Part shown: positions 36,123 to 44,324 of the stretch, in pieces
Layout: every line of letters begins with the position of its first letter
Position numbering within the stretch: the stretch's first letter is position 1
From: Lysinibacter sp. HNR
GTDB taxonomy: Bacteria; Actinomycetota; Actinomycetes; Actinomycetales; Microbacteriaceae
DNA: 64,000 nucleotides
Assembly: GCF_029760935.1 (NCBI RefSeq)
Contig: NZ_CP121684.1
Location: forward strand, 992,001 to 1,056,000
Reading direction: 5' to 3'
Translations under genes and position numbers: made by a program
The notes under the pieces: generated by a model
What the model was told of the DNA's origin: nothing
The model's input: the letters and a program-made list of their open reading frames with translations, nothing else
Database searches by the model: none

Positions 36123-37679
36123 TCACGGTCGGCGGCGAATCAGCACAACCACATCATCAAGAGTTGCTGGTGTGCCATCGGGGGCCACAGTCCGGCGAGA
36201 ACGTGTCTCGGAGAGAATGGTCTCCCACGCATCCGGGTCGAGTGCAAGCTGCGCGACCTCCTCTGATGGGCTGAGAAAATGGTGCTCGTGATGTGTATCC
36301 GCCCGGGGCGGGAAAGCCGCGTGTGAGGTAATGAGCAGGTGTCCGCCCGGTGCGATCTGCTCGGCGGCCTGCCGGAGGATGTCCTCGCGGGGTAAATCAA
36401 CGGGGGAATGGAGGAAGCTTGCCGACACGAGATCGTAGGTGTCTGCTGGAAGTGTGCTCAGGTCGGCGGAGAGGAAGCGAGCGTGGGGTGGGGTGAGGCC
36501 TTTTGCCTCAGCCGCGGCCGCGGCGCGCTGGATGGCGGTGGGCGAGATGTCAATGCCGGTAGCCTCCCAGCCGTGCTGCGCGAGCCAGATGACGTCCGCT
36601 CCCTCCCCGCAGCCCAGATCCAGTGCGCGCCCGGGATTGAGGGTGCTGGCGATATCGGCGAGTACCGTGTTGACCCTGCCGGACCAGACACGGGCAGAGC
36701 CCGTGTATCGTTCCTCCCAGAAATCGGCGGGCGCGATCTCTTGTTGGGTTGTTGAATCGTGGACAGCGGTATCGAAGTCCCAGGCGGTGAGGGCTGTGTT
36801 GACGGCTCCGCCCGTCAACGCGCCGTTACCAATCGACACGGATACGTTTGCGGCGGGGCTGACGACGTTGCCGATCGCCCAGATTCGATTGTCGCTTGTT
36901 CTCCCTGTGGGATCAATGGTGAGAAATGCGCCAAACGGTGTTTCGCTGCGAGCAAGTTCCAGCGCTTCGAGAAAGTCATCGTGTGGCGTGGGGGCGCTCA
37001 CGGTGAAGAGCGTATCAATCGCTACCTCGCGGCCGTCTTCGAGGCGCACAGCGGCGATATTCGTCCCCTCGCCAAGGATTTCCACGACCGGCGCAGGCTC
37101 GAGTGTGATACCGCGTGCGCGCAGACGCTGTCGGGTTTCAGGGGTGATCTCTCCGAGACCCGCACTGAAAAGGGTGACCCGGTCGCTCCACTGCCGGACG
37201 AGTTCGACTTGATGTGGACCGAGGGGTGAGGTGGTGAGGACCCCGAGGCGTCGATCGCGTACCTCCCATCCGTGGCAGTATGGGCAGTGCAACACACTGG
37301 TGCCCCACCGTTCGACAAGACCGGGAATGTCGGGGAGGCTGTCGCTTACTCCGGTTGCGACAACCAGTGCGCGCGCTACCCACACGTCGCTGTCGGTGAT
37401 GACCCGCAGGCCGCCTCGTTTGCGTTCAACCTGTGTGATGGTCCCGCTTACGAACTCGACGCCGTAGCCCGCAGCTTCAGCCCTGCCTCGTTTAAGGAGT
37501 TCGTCCGGTGGTACTCCCTCCTGTCCCAGTACGCCGTGCATGTGTGTGGCAAAACGATTGCGCGGATTGCCCGCATCAACAACCAGCACGCGCCGACGTG
37601 AGCGGCCGAGCATGAGCGCGGCTGACAGCCCCGCTGGCCCGCCACCCGCAATGATCACATCCCACAAGTTCTCTGTCAT
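36123..37679 (-). CDS. Thioredoxin-reductase-like/methyltransferase fusion
   Basis: 518 residues from the ATG at 37679. Residues 1-305 are an FAD/NAD(P) oxidoreductase of thioredoxin-reductase type: DVIIAGGGPAGLSAALM, the redox pair CPYC (132-135, where thioredoxin reductases usually have CATC) followed by HGWE, and IWAIGNVVSPAANVS. Residues about 318-518 are a class I SAM methyltransferase of the tellurite-resistance/TPMT type: FWEERYTGSARVWSGRVN, LDLGCGEGADVIWLA, ATGIDISPTAIQRA. Joined oxidoreductase-methyltransferase proteins of this kind occur in actinobacteria. Reduction followed by methylation of a thiol, metalloid or xenobiotic is an inference. Divergent from a cupin regulator. Confidence 0.85.
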   Translation of the reverse strand: MTENLWDVIIAGGGPAGLSAALMLGRSRRRVLVVDAGNPRNRFATHMHGVLGQEGVPPDELLKRGRAEAAGYGVEFVSGTITQVERKRGGLRVITDSDVWVARALVVATGVSDSLPDIPGLVERWGTSVLHCPYCHGWEVRDRRLGVLTTSPLGPHQVELVRQWSDRVTLFSAGLGEITPETRQRLRARGITLEPAPVVEILGEGTNIAAVRLEDGREVAIDTLFTVSAPTPHDDFLEALELARSETPFGAFLTIDPTGRTSDNRIWAIGNVVSPAANVSVSIGNGALTGGAVNTALTAWDFDTAVHDSTTQQEIAPADFWEERYTGSARVWSGRVNTVLADIASTLNPGRALDLGCGEGADVIWLAQHGWEATGIDISPTAIQRAAAAAEAKGLTPPHARFLSADLSTLPADTYDLVSASFLHSPVDLPREDILRQAAEQIAPGGHLLITSHAAFPPRADTHHEHHFLSPSEEVAQLALDPDAWETILSETRSRRTVAPDGTPATLDDVVVLIRRRP

Positions 37680-37745
37680 ATGTCCAGCATGTGCGGCATA
37701 ATAAGATATTGCAAATAGATTTGCAGAAATAGCAAGGAGCCGAGA

Positions 37746-38300
37746 ATGAATAACGAACTGGGACAGCTTGGTGCAAGGCTGCGTGCGATTCGCCAATCGC
37801 GCGGGCTGACGCTTGCGGAGCTCGCCGCGAGCGCGGAGATGTCAGCGAGTACGCTGTCGCGGCTGGAGTCTGGCAAGCGGCAGGCGAGTCTGGAGCTATT
37901 GCTGCCGCTGACACGACGGCTCGGGATTCGGCTTGATGACCTGGTTCCCGCCGAGACGGTGGATCCGCGGGTGCGGCGCCCCGTTATCCGTCGAGATGGG
38001 CTAGTCATAGTGCCTCTTGCGCCGGAATACTCGCCTCTTCGTACCTATAAGATTACCTATCCTGCGGGTGGTTTGCTGCCGGAACTGCGGGTGCATGATG
38101 GGTATGAGTGGCTCTACGTGCTGCAGGGGCGGCTCCGTCTGTGGCTTGGCGAGCAGGACCTGACGCTAGTCCGCGGGGAGGCTGCCGAGTTTGACACCCG
38201 TACCCCGCACGCTATGTCTGCTGCGGGTGGGCGGTCGGCGCAAGTGATCAGCATTTTTAACGAGGCTGGTGCTCGCATGCACACTCATACCACCCAGTGA
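37746..38300 (+). CDS. XRE-family regulator with cupin domain
   Basis: 184 residues; ATG after AAGGAGCCGAGA. HTH at 9-60 (LRAIRQSRGLTLAELAASAEMSASTLSRLESGKRQASLELLLPL), C-terminal cupin about 105-178 (HDGYEWLYVLQGRLRLWLGEQDLTLVRGEAAEFDTRTPHAM). Its start is 66 bp from that of the oxidoreductase-methyltransferase fusion, which it probably controls, with a small ligand bound by the cupin. Confidence 0.88.
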   Translation: MNNELGQLGARLRAIRQSRGLTLAELAASAEMSASTLSRLESGKRQASLELLLPLTRRLGIRLDDLVPAETVDPRVRRPVIRRDGLVIVPLAPEYSPLRTYKITYPAGGLLPELRVHDGYEWLYVLQGRLRLWLGEQDLTLVRGEAAEFDTRTPHAMSAAGGRSAQVISIFNEAGARMHTHTTQ

Positions 38301-38468
38301 ATGGTGTGAGTATTCCTGCGGTGGAGTTGTGACATGGTGTTTTCGGTTGCAGTTGTAATCGGTTTCCGGGCGGTTGCGCGTGCCTCATCACTCCAATCGA
38401 ATATTAAGATTAAGGCTTGCCTTGTTTATATACGGCGATCGCAGTATTAGAACATCGTTTTATGCGGT

Positions 38469-39099
38469 GTGCGTAACCGTTATTACCCACTACGAAAACA
38501 AGCCTTCGAAGGAAAACCAACGATCGCCTCTACCCACGAGAACACACCCCGAACGACGGTGCCGCGCTCGCAGGTCCCGCTTCTTCTCGGAGCAGTATTT
38601 CTTATTTACCTCGGCCAGATGACGCTCAACTCGATCGTTGCACCCCTATCGCGGGAGAGGCTCGCTGGCTAGCAGATCGGTGTCCTGCTGCTCACGGGAC
38701 TCGTGTTGATTGTGTTCCGGTTACGCCGCGAATCTCGCCATGAGCTCATCGAGATACCCGTTCGGGTGAGTCCGTTTGAGAGCCGTGTGTGGCCGTTTTT
38801 GCTCGCCGGGTTCCTCCTTCTCGTTGTCGATGCCGGACCCGTACCTATTGTTGATCGTAATCTTGTTGATCGGCCTCGGTCTGGGAATCGCGATGCCCGG
38901 TTACACCGCCGGGCCCACCCTTCTTGCTAATCGCGAGGAACAGGGAGGCCTTGCCGAGTGGCTCCCACCGCTGGAACTGTTCTCTACGGGCTGTGGGCTG
39001 CGCTTCCCACCATTGTGGGTGCTGCGATCATTGCTGTTGTTACCCTTTTGTTCTTCTTCATGTGCGTTTCCGGCGTCTGCCCGATCACCTGGGGTAGCG
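38469..39099 (+). pseudogene. MFS drug-efflux transporter remnant
   Basis: Pieces of one transporter appear in order but in different frames. VPLLLGAVFLIYLGQMTLNSIVAPLSRE (first helix) is stopped by TAG. From about 38840 comes a helix then GLGIAMPGYTAGPTLLANREEQGGLAE, the central MFS loop. After a further shift LYGLWAALPTIVGAAIIAVVTLL, the last helix, is readable. Much of the middle of the protein is missing. It once followed the cupin regulator. 39100-39317 holds nothing recognisable. Confidence 0.75.
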
Positions 39100-39317
39100 C
39101 TGACGAGTGATCACTGGTGGGTAGCCGTTGGAGGGTGGGTGGTTAGGCGGCGACCCACAGAACGTTGGCGGTAACGGGGGGATACTCGTTGCGGCGTTTC
39201 TCAACCTGGTCACTACCTTTTCCAGATGGAGGCGATTGTCCAGGAGGGAAAAGAATCGATTAACTCGGTTGCAGATACCGCATCGGACAACCCGATACGG
39301 TAGGTGGGAATATGAGG

Positions 39318-41114
39318 TTATTCAAGCGATTCAGTGAGCTCAAACCAGCGCTCCTCGAGCGCAGCCTTTTCGCCTTCTGCCGTGCGTAGTGTGTTATTGA
39401 TTGTGGTTAGTCCCTCGTAGTCGCTCTGATCGTGAGCGGCCATATGCTCATGAAGCTCGGTAATCTGTGCGGAAAGCCGCTCAATTTTCCTCTCGGTAGC
39501 ATTGATCTCTTTTTGGGTGGTGCGCTCCTGCGCCCCTGAAGCTCGGCGGCGCTTCGCAGGAGGTGCGTCGCGTACCTTTGCGGTTGAGGAGTCGGCAGAG
39601 GCTGTTTGGGCCCCCTGCTCACGGAGCCGCACATACTCCTCAACCCCACCCGGCAAATGCCGTAGTCGACCGTTGATAATTGCGTATTGTTGGTCCGTCA
39701 CCCGCTCTACCAGGTAGCGGTCGTGGGAGACCACGATCAGTGTGCCCGGCCACGAGTCGAGCAGGTCTTCCATCGCGGCAAGCATATCGGTGTCAACATC
39801 GTTTGACGGCTCGTCGAGGATGAGGACGTTGGGCTCTGCGAGTAACACAAGTAGGAGTTGTAGCCTGCGTTTTTGTCCACCCGAGAGTTCGCCAACCCGA
39901 GCCGAGAGGTGTTCCCGGGAAAAACCGAGCCGTTCGAGTAATTGCGCGGGGGTCAGCTCCTTGCCGTCTGTGACGTAGCTTGTTTTTGTGCGGGCCAGTA
40001 CCTCTCGAACCCGGTCACCCGCGATCTCCTCAATTTCTGAAAACTGCTGATCCAGAATCGCTAGCTGCACGGTTTTTCCGTGTTTTACCCGTCCCGATGT
40101 GGGGGAGATCGTGCCCGCTATGAGCCCGAGCAGTGTTGACTTGCCCGCGCCGTTTGCACCCATAATGGCGGTGCGTTCCCCCGGAGCGATACGCCATTCG
40201 ATATCACGCAGCACCTCGTGTGAGCCAAAGGTGACCCCGGCATCCAAAAGATCAACAACCTCTTTGCCGAGGCGGGCAGTGGCCATGCGGGAGAGCTCAA
40301 TCTGATTACGCGGTGCCGGGACATCGGCGATGAGCTGGTTTGCGGCCTCAATACGAAACTTGGGTTTGGCGGTGCGCGCCGGTGCGCCGCGGCGTAACCA
40401 GGCCAATTCTTTGCGCATGAGGTTTTGCCGTTTTGTTTCTATTGCCGCGGCCTGCCGATCCCGCTCCACACGCTGCAGAATGTATGCCGCATAACCGCCC
40501 TCAAAGGAATCGACGGTGCGGTCGTGAACCTCCCATGTTGCGTTTGCCACCTCGTCGAGGAACCATCGATCGTGCGTTACCATCAGTAGGGCACCGGTGT
40601 TTTTGGGCCAGCGCGAGCCAAGATGTTTTGCCAGCCAGGCGATACCCTCCACATCAAGGTGGTTGGTGGGTTCGTCAAGCGCGAGCACATCCCACTCATC
40701 CACCAGCAGGGCGGCGAGCGCGACCCTGCGCCGTTGGCCACCACTCAGGGTGCTGATCGTGGTGCTCCAATCGAGATCCGTCACCAGACCCGAGATAACA
40801 TCGCGTACCCGGGAATCTCCCGCCCACTCGTACTCCGGGCGATCACCAACGATTGTTGCACCCACGGTTGCCGCGTCGTCAAGAGTGTCAGATTGCTCAA
40901 GAACACCTATACGGATGCCTCCGCGTCTTGTGACCTGGCCGGAATTTGGTTCTATGCGGCCCGCGAGCATGCCCAGCAGCGATGATTTTCCATCGCCGTT
41001 CCGTCCGACTATGCCTACCCGGTCGCCCTCGTTCAGCCCGATGCTAACAGAGTCAAAAATAACCCGGGTGGGAAACTCAAGGTGAAGATTCTCTGCGCCA
41101 AGTAAGTGTGCCAC
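39318..41114 (-). CDS. ABC-F family ATPase
   Basis: 598 residues; GTG start. Two ABC domains, no membrane helices. First: Walker A GRNGDGKSS (Asp where Ala or Ser is usual), LSGGQRRR, LALDEPTNHLD. Linker of about 80 residues with the QNLMRKELAWLRRGAPARTAKPKFR signature of Uup-like proteins. Second: GANGAGKST, LSGGQKRR, LILDEPSNDVD. A charged C-terminal coiled coil (about 520-598). Such proteins act on ribosomes. It starts nine bases after a MarR-like gene in the same direction and is probably co-transcribed with it. Confidence 0.92.
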   Translation of the reverse strand: MAHLLGAENLHLEFPTRVIFDSVSIGLNEGDRVGIVGRNGDGKSSLLGMLAGRIEPNSGQVTRRGGIRIGVLEQSDTLDDAATVGATIVGDRPEYEWAGDSRVRDVISGLVTDLDWSTTISTLSGGQRRRVALAALLVDEWDVLALDEPTNHLDVEGIAWLAKHLGSRWPKNTGALLMVTHDRWFLDEVANATWEVHDRTVDSFEGGYAAYILQRVERDRQAAAIETKRQNLMRKELAWLRRGAPARTAKPKFRIEAANQLIADVPAPRNQIELSRMATARLGKEVVDLLDAGVTFGSHEVLRDIEWRIAPGERTAIMGANGAGKSTLLGLIAGTISPTSGRVKHGKTVQLAILDQQFSEIEEIAGDRVREVLARTKTSYVTDGKELTPAQLLERLGFSREHLSARVGELSGGQKRRLQLLLVLLAEPNVLILDEPSNDVDTDMLAAMEDLLDSWPGTLIVVSHDRYLVERVTDQQYAIINGRLRHLPGGVEEYVRLREQGAQTASADSSTAKVRDAPPAKRRRASGAQERTTQKEINATERKIERLSAQITELHEHMAAHDQSDYEGLTTINNTLRTAEGEKAALEERWFELTESLE

Positions 41115-41123
41115 CCAATGAGT

Positions 41124-41627
41124 TTACAGGTCGGTTGCGTCGAAACTATTGCGTAGCTTACGGAGCAGGGTGCCCAGCCGTGCCTGTTCCGTAGAGCTGA
41201 GTCCCGCGAGAAGCGACTCTTCCGCATCAACCAGGCGGGTTATTGCCGCATCTACACGAGTGAGTCCTGCCGTAGTCATTTTGACGAGTACACCGCGCCC
41301 GTCGTTGGGGTCGGTGAGGCGGGTGACCAAATCTCGCTCAGCCATGCGGTCAATGCGATTTGTCATGGTTCCACTCGACACCATGGTTGCCGAAACCAGG
41401 CGTTTGGGGCTCAGCGCAAAGGGTGGTCCCTCTCTGCGCAGCGCGGCCAACACATCAAACTCCCACGACTCAAGGTCGGAGCGGCTAAATGCGGTTTGGC
41501 GAATCCTGTTGAAGTGCTTAGCGATTCTTGTCACTCGCGAGAGCACGTGCAGGGGCGAAAAATCGAGATCGGGCCGTGCCTCGGTCCACGCATCTACAAT
41601 TCTGTCAACCTCGTCGTCGCCCGTCAT
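41124..41627 (-). CDS. MarR-family regulator
   Basis: 167 residues. VLSRVTRIAKHFNRIRQTAFSRSDLESWEFDVLAALRR, then winged helix PKRLVSATMVSSGTMTNRIDRMAERDLVTRLTDPNDGRGVLVKMTTAGL. The DGRG wing loop is typical of MarR. It precedes the ABC-F gene in one operon and follows a tRNA-Gln on the opposite side. Effector unknown. Confidence 0.9.
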   Translation of the reverse strand: MTGDDEVDRIVDAWTEARPDLDFSPLHVLSRVTRIAKHFNRIRQTAFSRSDLESWEFDVLAALRREGPPFALSPKRLVSATMVSSGTMTNRIDRMAERDLVTRLTDPNDGRGVLVKMTTAGLTRVDAAITRLVDAEESLLAGLSSTEQARLGTLLRKLRNSFDATDL

Positions 41628-41731
41628 CTCGCGGTTCCTGTAGCTTTTGTCATAAACCCATTATGCGTTGTGTTCATCTCGAGGCAATATTTCTGGCAGA
41701 CTTATACGTGTGCGTTTTTCATAACGCACAT

Positions 41732-41803
41732 TCCGCCTTAGTGTAACGGCAGCACGGCACCCTTTGGAGGTGTTCGGTCCAGGTTCGAATCCTGGAGGCG
41801 GAG
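41732..41803 (+). tRNA. tRNA-Gln, anticodon TTG
   Basis: Acceptor TCCGCCT pairs with AGGCGGA. The anticodon arm GCACC-CTTTGGA-GGTGT gives TTG, and the T arm has GGTTCGAATCC. 72 nt with discriminator G. It lies just upstream of glmU, an arrangement seen in other actinobacteria. Confidence 0.95.
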
Positions 41804-41845
41804 CGCACACAATGTTGATTGAAACGAATGCGCGGAGGACATGTG

Positions 41846-43270
41846 GTGTCAAACAGCCAGCTTGCGGTAGTGATTTTGGCTGCGGGGCAGGGTACGAGAA
41901 TGCGCTCGTCCCTTCCGAAGGTGCTCCACCCGCTCGCGGGAATGCCCCTCATCGGGCACGTTCTTGACACCGCGGCCCAGCTTAATCCCGCGCACATCAT
42001 TGCGGTGGTGCGGCACGATCGTGAACGGGTTGCTGCCGCCATTCTTGAGCACCTTCCCTCAGCAATGATCGTTGATCAGGATGAGGTTCCCGGAACTGGC
42101 AGGGCCGTTGAACTTGCGGTTTTGGCGTTGCCCGCGGAGTTTATGGGTCATGTTCTTGTGCTGAGTGGGGACGTCCCCCTTCTTGACGAGTCTGCCGCCC
42201 GAGAGCTTCTTGCCGCCCACACCCGCGAGGGGAATGCGCTCACCCTATTGAGCACGATTGTTTCCGACCCTTCAGGGTTGGGGCGCATTCTTCGCTCTGA
42301 AACGGGGGGCTTTGTGGGTATTGTTGAGCAGAAAGATGCCACGCCGGAACAGCTTGCCATTAACGAGACAAATGCGGGCGTGTATGTTTTTGAGCGAGAC
42401 GCTCTTGCCCGCGCGCTCACCCGGATTAGTACTAATAACGCCCAGCAGGAAAAGTACCTCACCGACGCCGCCAGCGAGATTCTTGCCGAGGGCGGCCGCA
42501 TCGATGCCGTGGCGATTGCTGATCACTGGCTTGTTGCAGGGGTTAACGATCGAGCGCAGCTTTCGGCCGCTGCCAGCGAGTTGAATTCCCGAATCATCCG
42601 TTCGTGGCAGATGGCCGGGGTTACCATACAAGACCCGGCAACAACGTGGATTGATAAAAACGCGCAGCTGGCTGAAGACGTCACGCTTTTGCCGGGAAGC
42701 CAGATTCTTGGGGCAACCGTGGTGGAGTCGGGTGCCATTATCGGCCCCGATACAACCCTCATATCGTGTGAGGTGGGCGCGGATGCGCGCGTGCGCAGAA
42801 CAGATGCCGAGCTTTCCGTTATCGGTGCGGGAGCCGTTGTGGGTCCGTTTTCATACCTGCGTCCCGGCACGATCCTGGGAACCAACGGCAAAATCGGTGC
42901 TTATGTTGAGACAAAGAATGCCCAGATCGGTGAGGGTAGTAAGGTTCCGCACCTGAGCTATGTTGGTGACGCCACCATCGGTGAAAATACCAATATCGGA
43001 GCGGGAACAATAGTCGCTAACTATGACGGTGTTAAAAAGCACCACACCACGGTTGGTTCACACGTGCGTGTGGGGTCAAAGAACGTTCTGGTGGCACCGG
43101 TTACAATTGCAGATGGTTCCTATACCGGGGCGGGAACAGTGGTGCGCAAAGACGTACCATCGGGGTCTCTTGCGGTGAATGTTGCGCCGCAGCGAAACCT
43201 CGAGGGTTGGGTGGCCCAGAACCGGCCGAACACTGAAACGGCACGGGCGGCCGAGAAAAATGGAGATTAG
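41846..43270 (+). CDS. glmU: GlmU: GlcN-1-P acetyltransferase/GlcNAc-1-P uridyltransferase
   Basis: 474 residues from the second of two GTG codons, six bases after GGAGGA (41834-41839); the first GTG (41843) is too close. N-terminal uridyltransferase: VVILAAGQGTRMRSSLPKVLHPLAG, SGDVPLLD. C-terminal left-handed beta-helix acetyltransferase: DGVKKHHT and repeats such as IGENTNIGAGTIVANYDG. It makes UDP-GlcNAc for peptidoglycan; UDP-GlcNAc would also serve a hyaluronan-like synthase. Six bases before prs. Confidence 0.95.
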   Translation: MSNSQLAVVILAAGQGTRMRSSLPKVLHPLAGMPLIGHVLDTAAQLNPAHIIAVVRHDRERVAAAILEHLPSAMIVDQDEVPGTGRAVELAVLALPAEFMGHVLVLSGDVPLLDESAARELLAAHTREGNALTLLSTIVSDPSGLGRILRSETGGFVGIVEQKDATPEQLAINETNAGVYVFERDALARALTRISTNNAQQEKYLTDAASEILAEGGRIDAVAIADHWLVAGVNDRAQLSAAASELNSRIIRSWQMAGVTIQDPATTWIDKNAQLAEDVTLLPGSQILGATVVESGAIIGPDTTLISCEVGADARVRRTDAELSVIGAGAVVGPFSYLRPGTILGTNGKIGAYVETKNAQIGEGSKVPHLSYVGDATIGENTNIGAGTIVANYDGVKKHHTTVGSHVRVGSKNVLVAPVTIADGSYTGAGTVVRKDVPSGSLAVNVAPQRNLEGWVAQNRPNTETARAAEKNGD

Positions 43271-43276
43271 TGAGAT

Positions 43277-44254
43277 ATGTCGGGTATTCAGGTTAGCGGC
43301 CAGAAACGATTGGTTTTAGTTTCTGGACGGGCTCACCCTCAGCTAGCCGCTGAGATCGCACAGGAGCTTGGTTCCGAGCTTGTTCCCACGGACGCCCGTA
43401 CCTTTGCAAACGGTGAGTTGTACGCACGTTTTGACGAGAGCGTACGTGGCTGTGACGCCTTTGTCATTCAATCGCACACCACGCCCATCAACGAGTGGTT
43501 GATGGAACAGCTCATTATGGTGGACGCCCTCAAACGAGCCTCAGCCAAACGGATTACGGTTGTGGCGCCGTTTTATCCGTACTCACGCCAAGATAAAAAA
43601 GGTCGAGGACGTGAACCCATTTCCGCTCGTCTGGTGGCCGATCTTTTTAAGGTTGCTGGAGCCGATCGAATCATGTCGGTTGACCTTCACGCCGCCCAGA
43701 TTCAAGGCTTTTTTGACGGCCCGGTTGATCATCTATTTGCGATGCCCGTTCTGCTGGAACATTTTCGTGAGAAGCTTGAGCCCACCACGCTTACCGTTGT
43801 TTCGCCGGATATGGGCCGGGCGCGGGTAGCCGATATCTGGAGTGATCGCTTGGGGGCACCGCTGGCGATTATCCATAAGCGGCGTGACCCGTTGGTGCCC
43901 AATCAGGTGAGCATCCACGACATCGTGGGTGACGTGAGGGGACGCTGGTGTTTGCTGGTCGATGACATGATTGACACCGGGCGCACAATCGCCAAGGCGG
44001 CCGAGGCTTTGAAGAACAACGGCGCTCGGGGCGTGACGATTGCCGCAACTCACGCAATCTTCTCCGACCCGGCTGTTGAGGTATTGAGCTCGGACTTTAT
44101 TGATTCGGTGGTGGTCACGGATACCCTGCCAATACCTGATGAAAAACGTTTTGAAAAACTGACCGTGTTGCCAATTGCTCCGCTTATCGCGCGAGCCATC
44201 CACGAGGTTTTTGAAGACGGCTCGGTGACCTCAATGTTTGACGGTGCCGCATAG
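43277..44254 (+). CDS. prs: Ribose-phosphate pyrophosphokinase
   Basis: 325 residues. Makes PRPP from ribose-5-phosphate and ATP. FANGELYARFDESVRGCDAFVIQ, VVAPFYPYSRQDKKGRGREPISARLVADL, VDLHAAQIQGFFD, the flexible HKRRD and the PRPP loop LLVDDMIDTGRTI. Directly follows glmU, an old conserved pairing. Ends at a strong terminator. Confidence 0.95.
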   Translation: MSGIQVSGQKRLVLVSGRAHPQLAAEIAQELGSELVPTDARTFANGELYARFDESVRGCDAFVIQSHTTPINEWLMEQLIMVDALKRASAKRITVVAPFYPYSRQDKKGRGREPISARLVADLFKVAGADRIMSVDLHAAQIQGFFDGPVDHLFAMPVLLEHFREKLEPTTLTVVSPDMGRARVADIWSDRLGAPLAIIHKRRDPLVPNQVSIHDIVGDVRGRWCLLVDDMIDTGRTIAKAAEALKNNGARGVTIAATHAIFSDPAVEVLSSDFIDSVVVTDTLPIPDEKRFEKLTVLPIAPLIARAIHEVFEDGSVTSMFDGAA

Positions 44255-44261
44255 TCCGGTG

Positions 44262-44322
44262 TCAAACGAGAGGGGGCGTGCACATCATCACGATGTGCAC
44301 GCCCCCTCTCGTTTGAGATTTT
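44262..44322. terminator. Bidirectional terminator, 25-bp perfect stem
   Basis: Bases 44262-44286 and 44292-44316 are perfect reverse complements around a 5-base loop. ATTTTTT follows on the plus strand. It lies between convergent prs and gnd; on the minus strand the tail (after TTTGA) is less U-rich. Confidence 0.92.
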
Positions 44323-44324
44323 TT

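Noticed and set aside
41115-41126. Leaderless promoter for the ABC-F gene (TAAACT, six bases, GTG)
   Set aside because: The hexamer includes the stop codon of the upstream marR gene nine bases away; an operon is the simpler reading, so it was not counted with the five leaderless cases.
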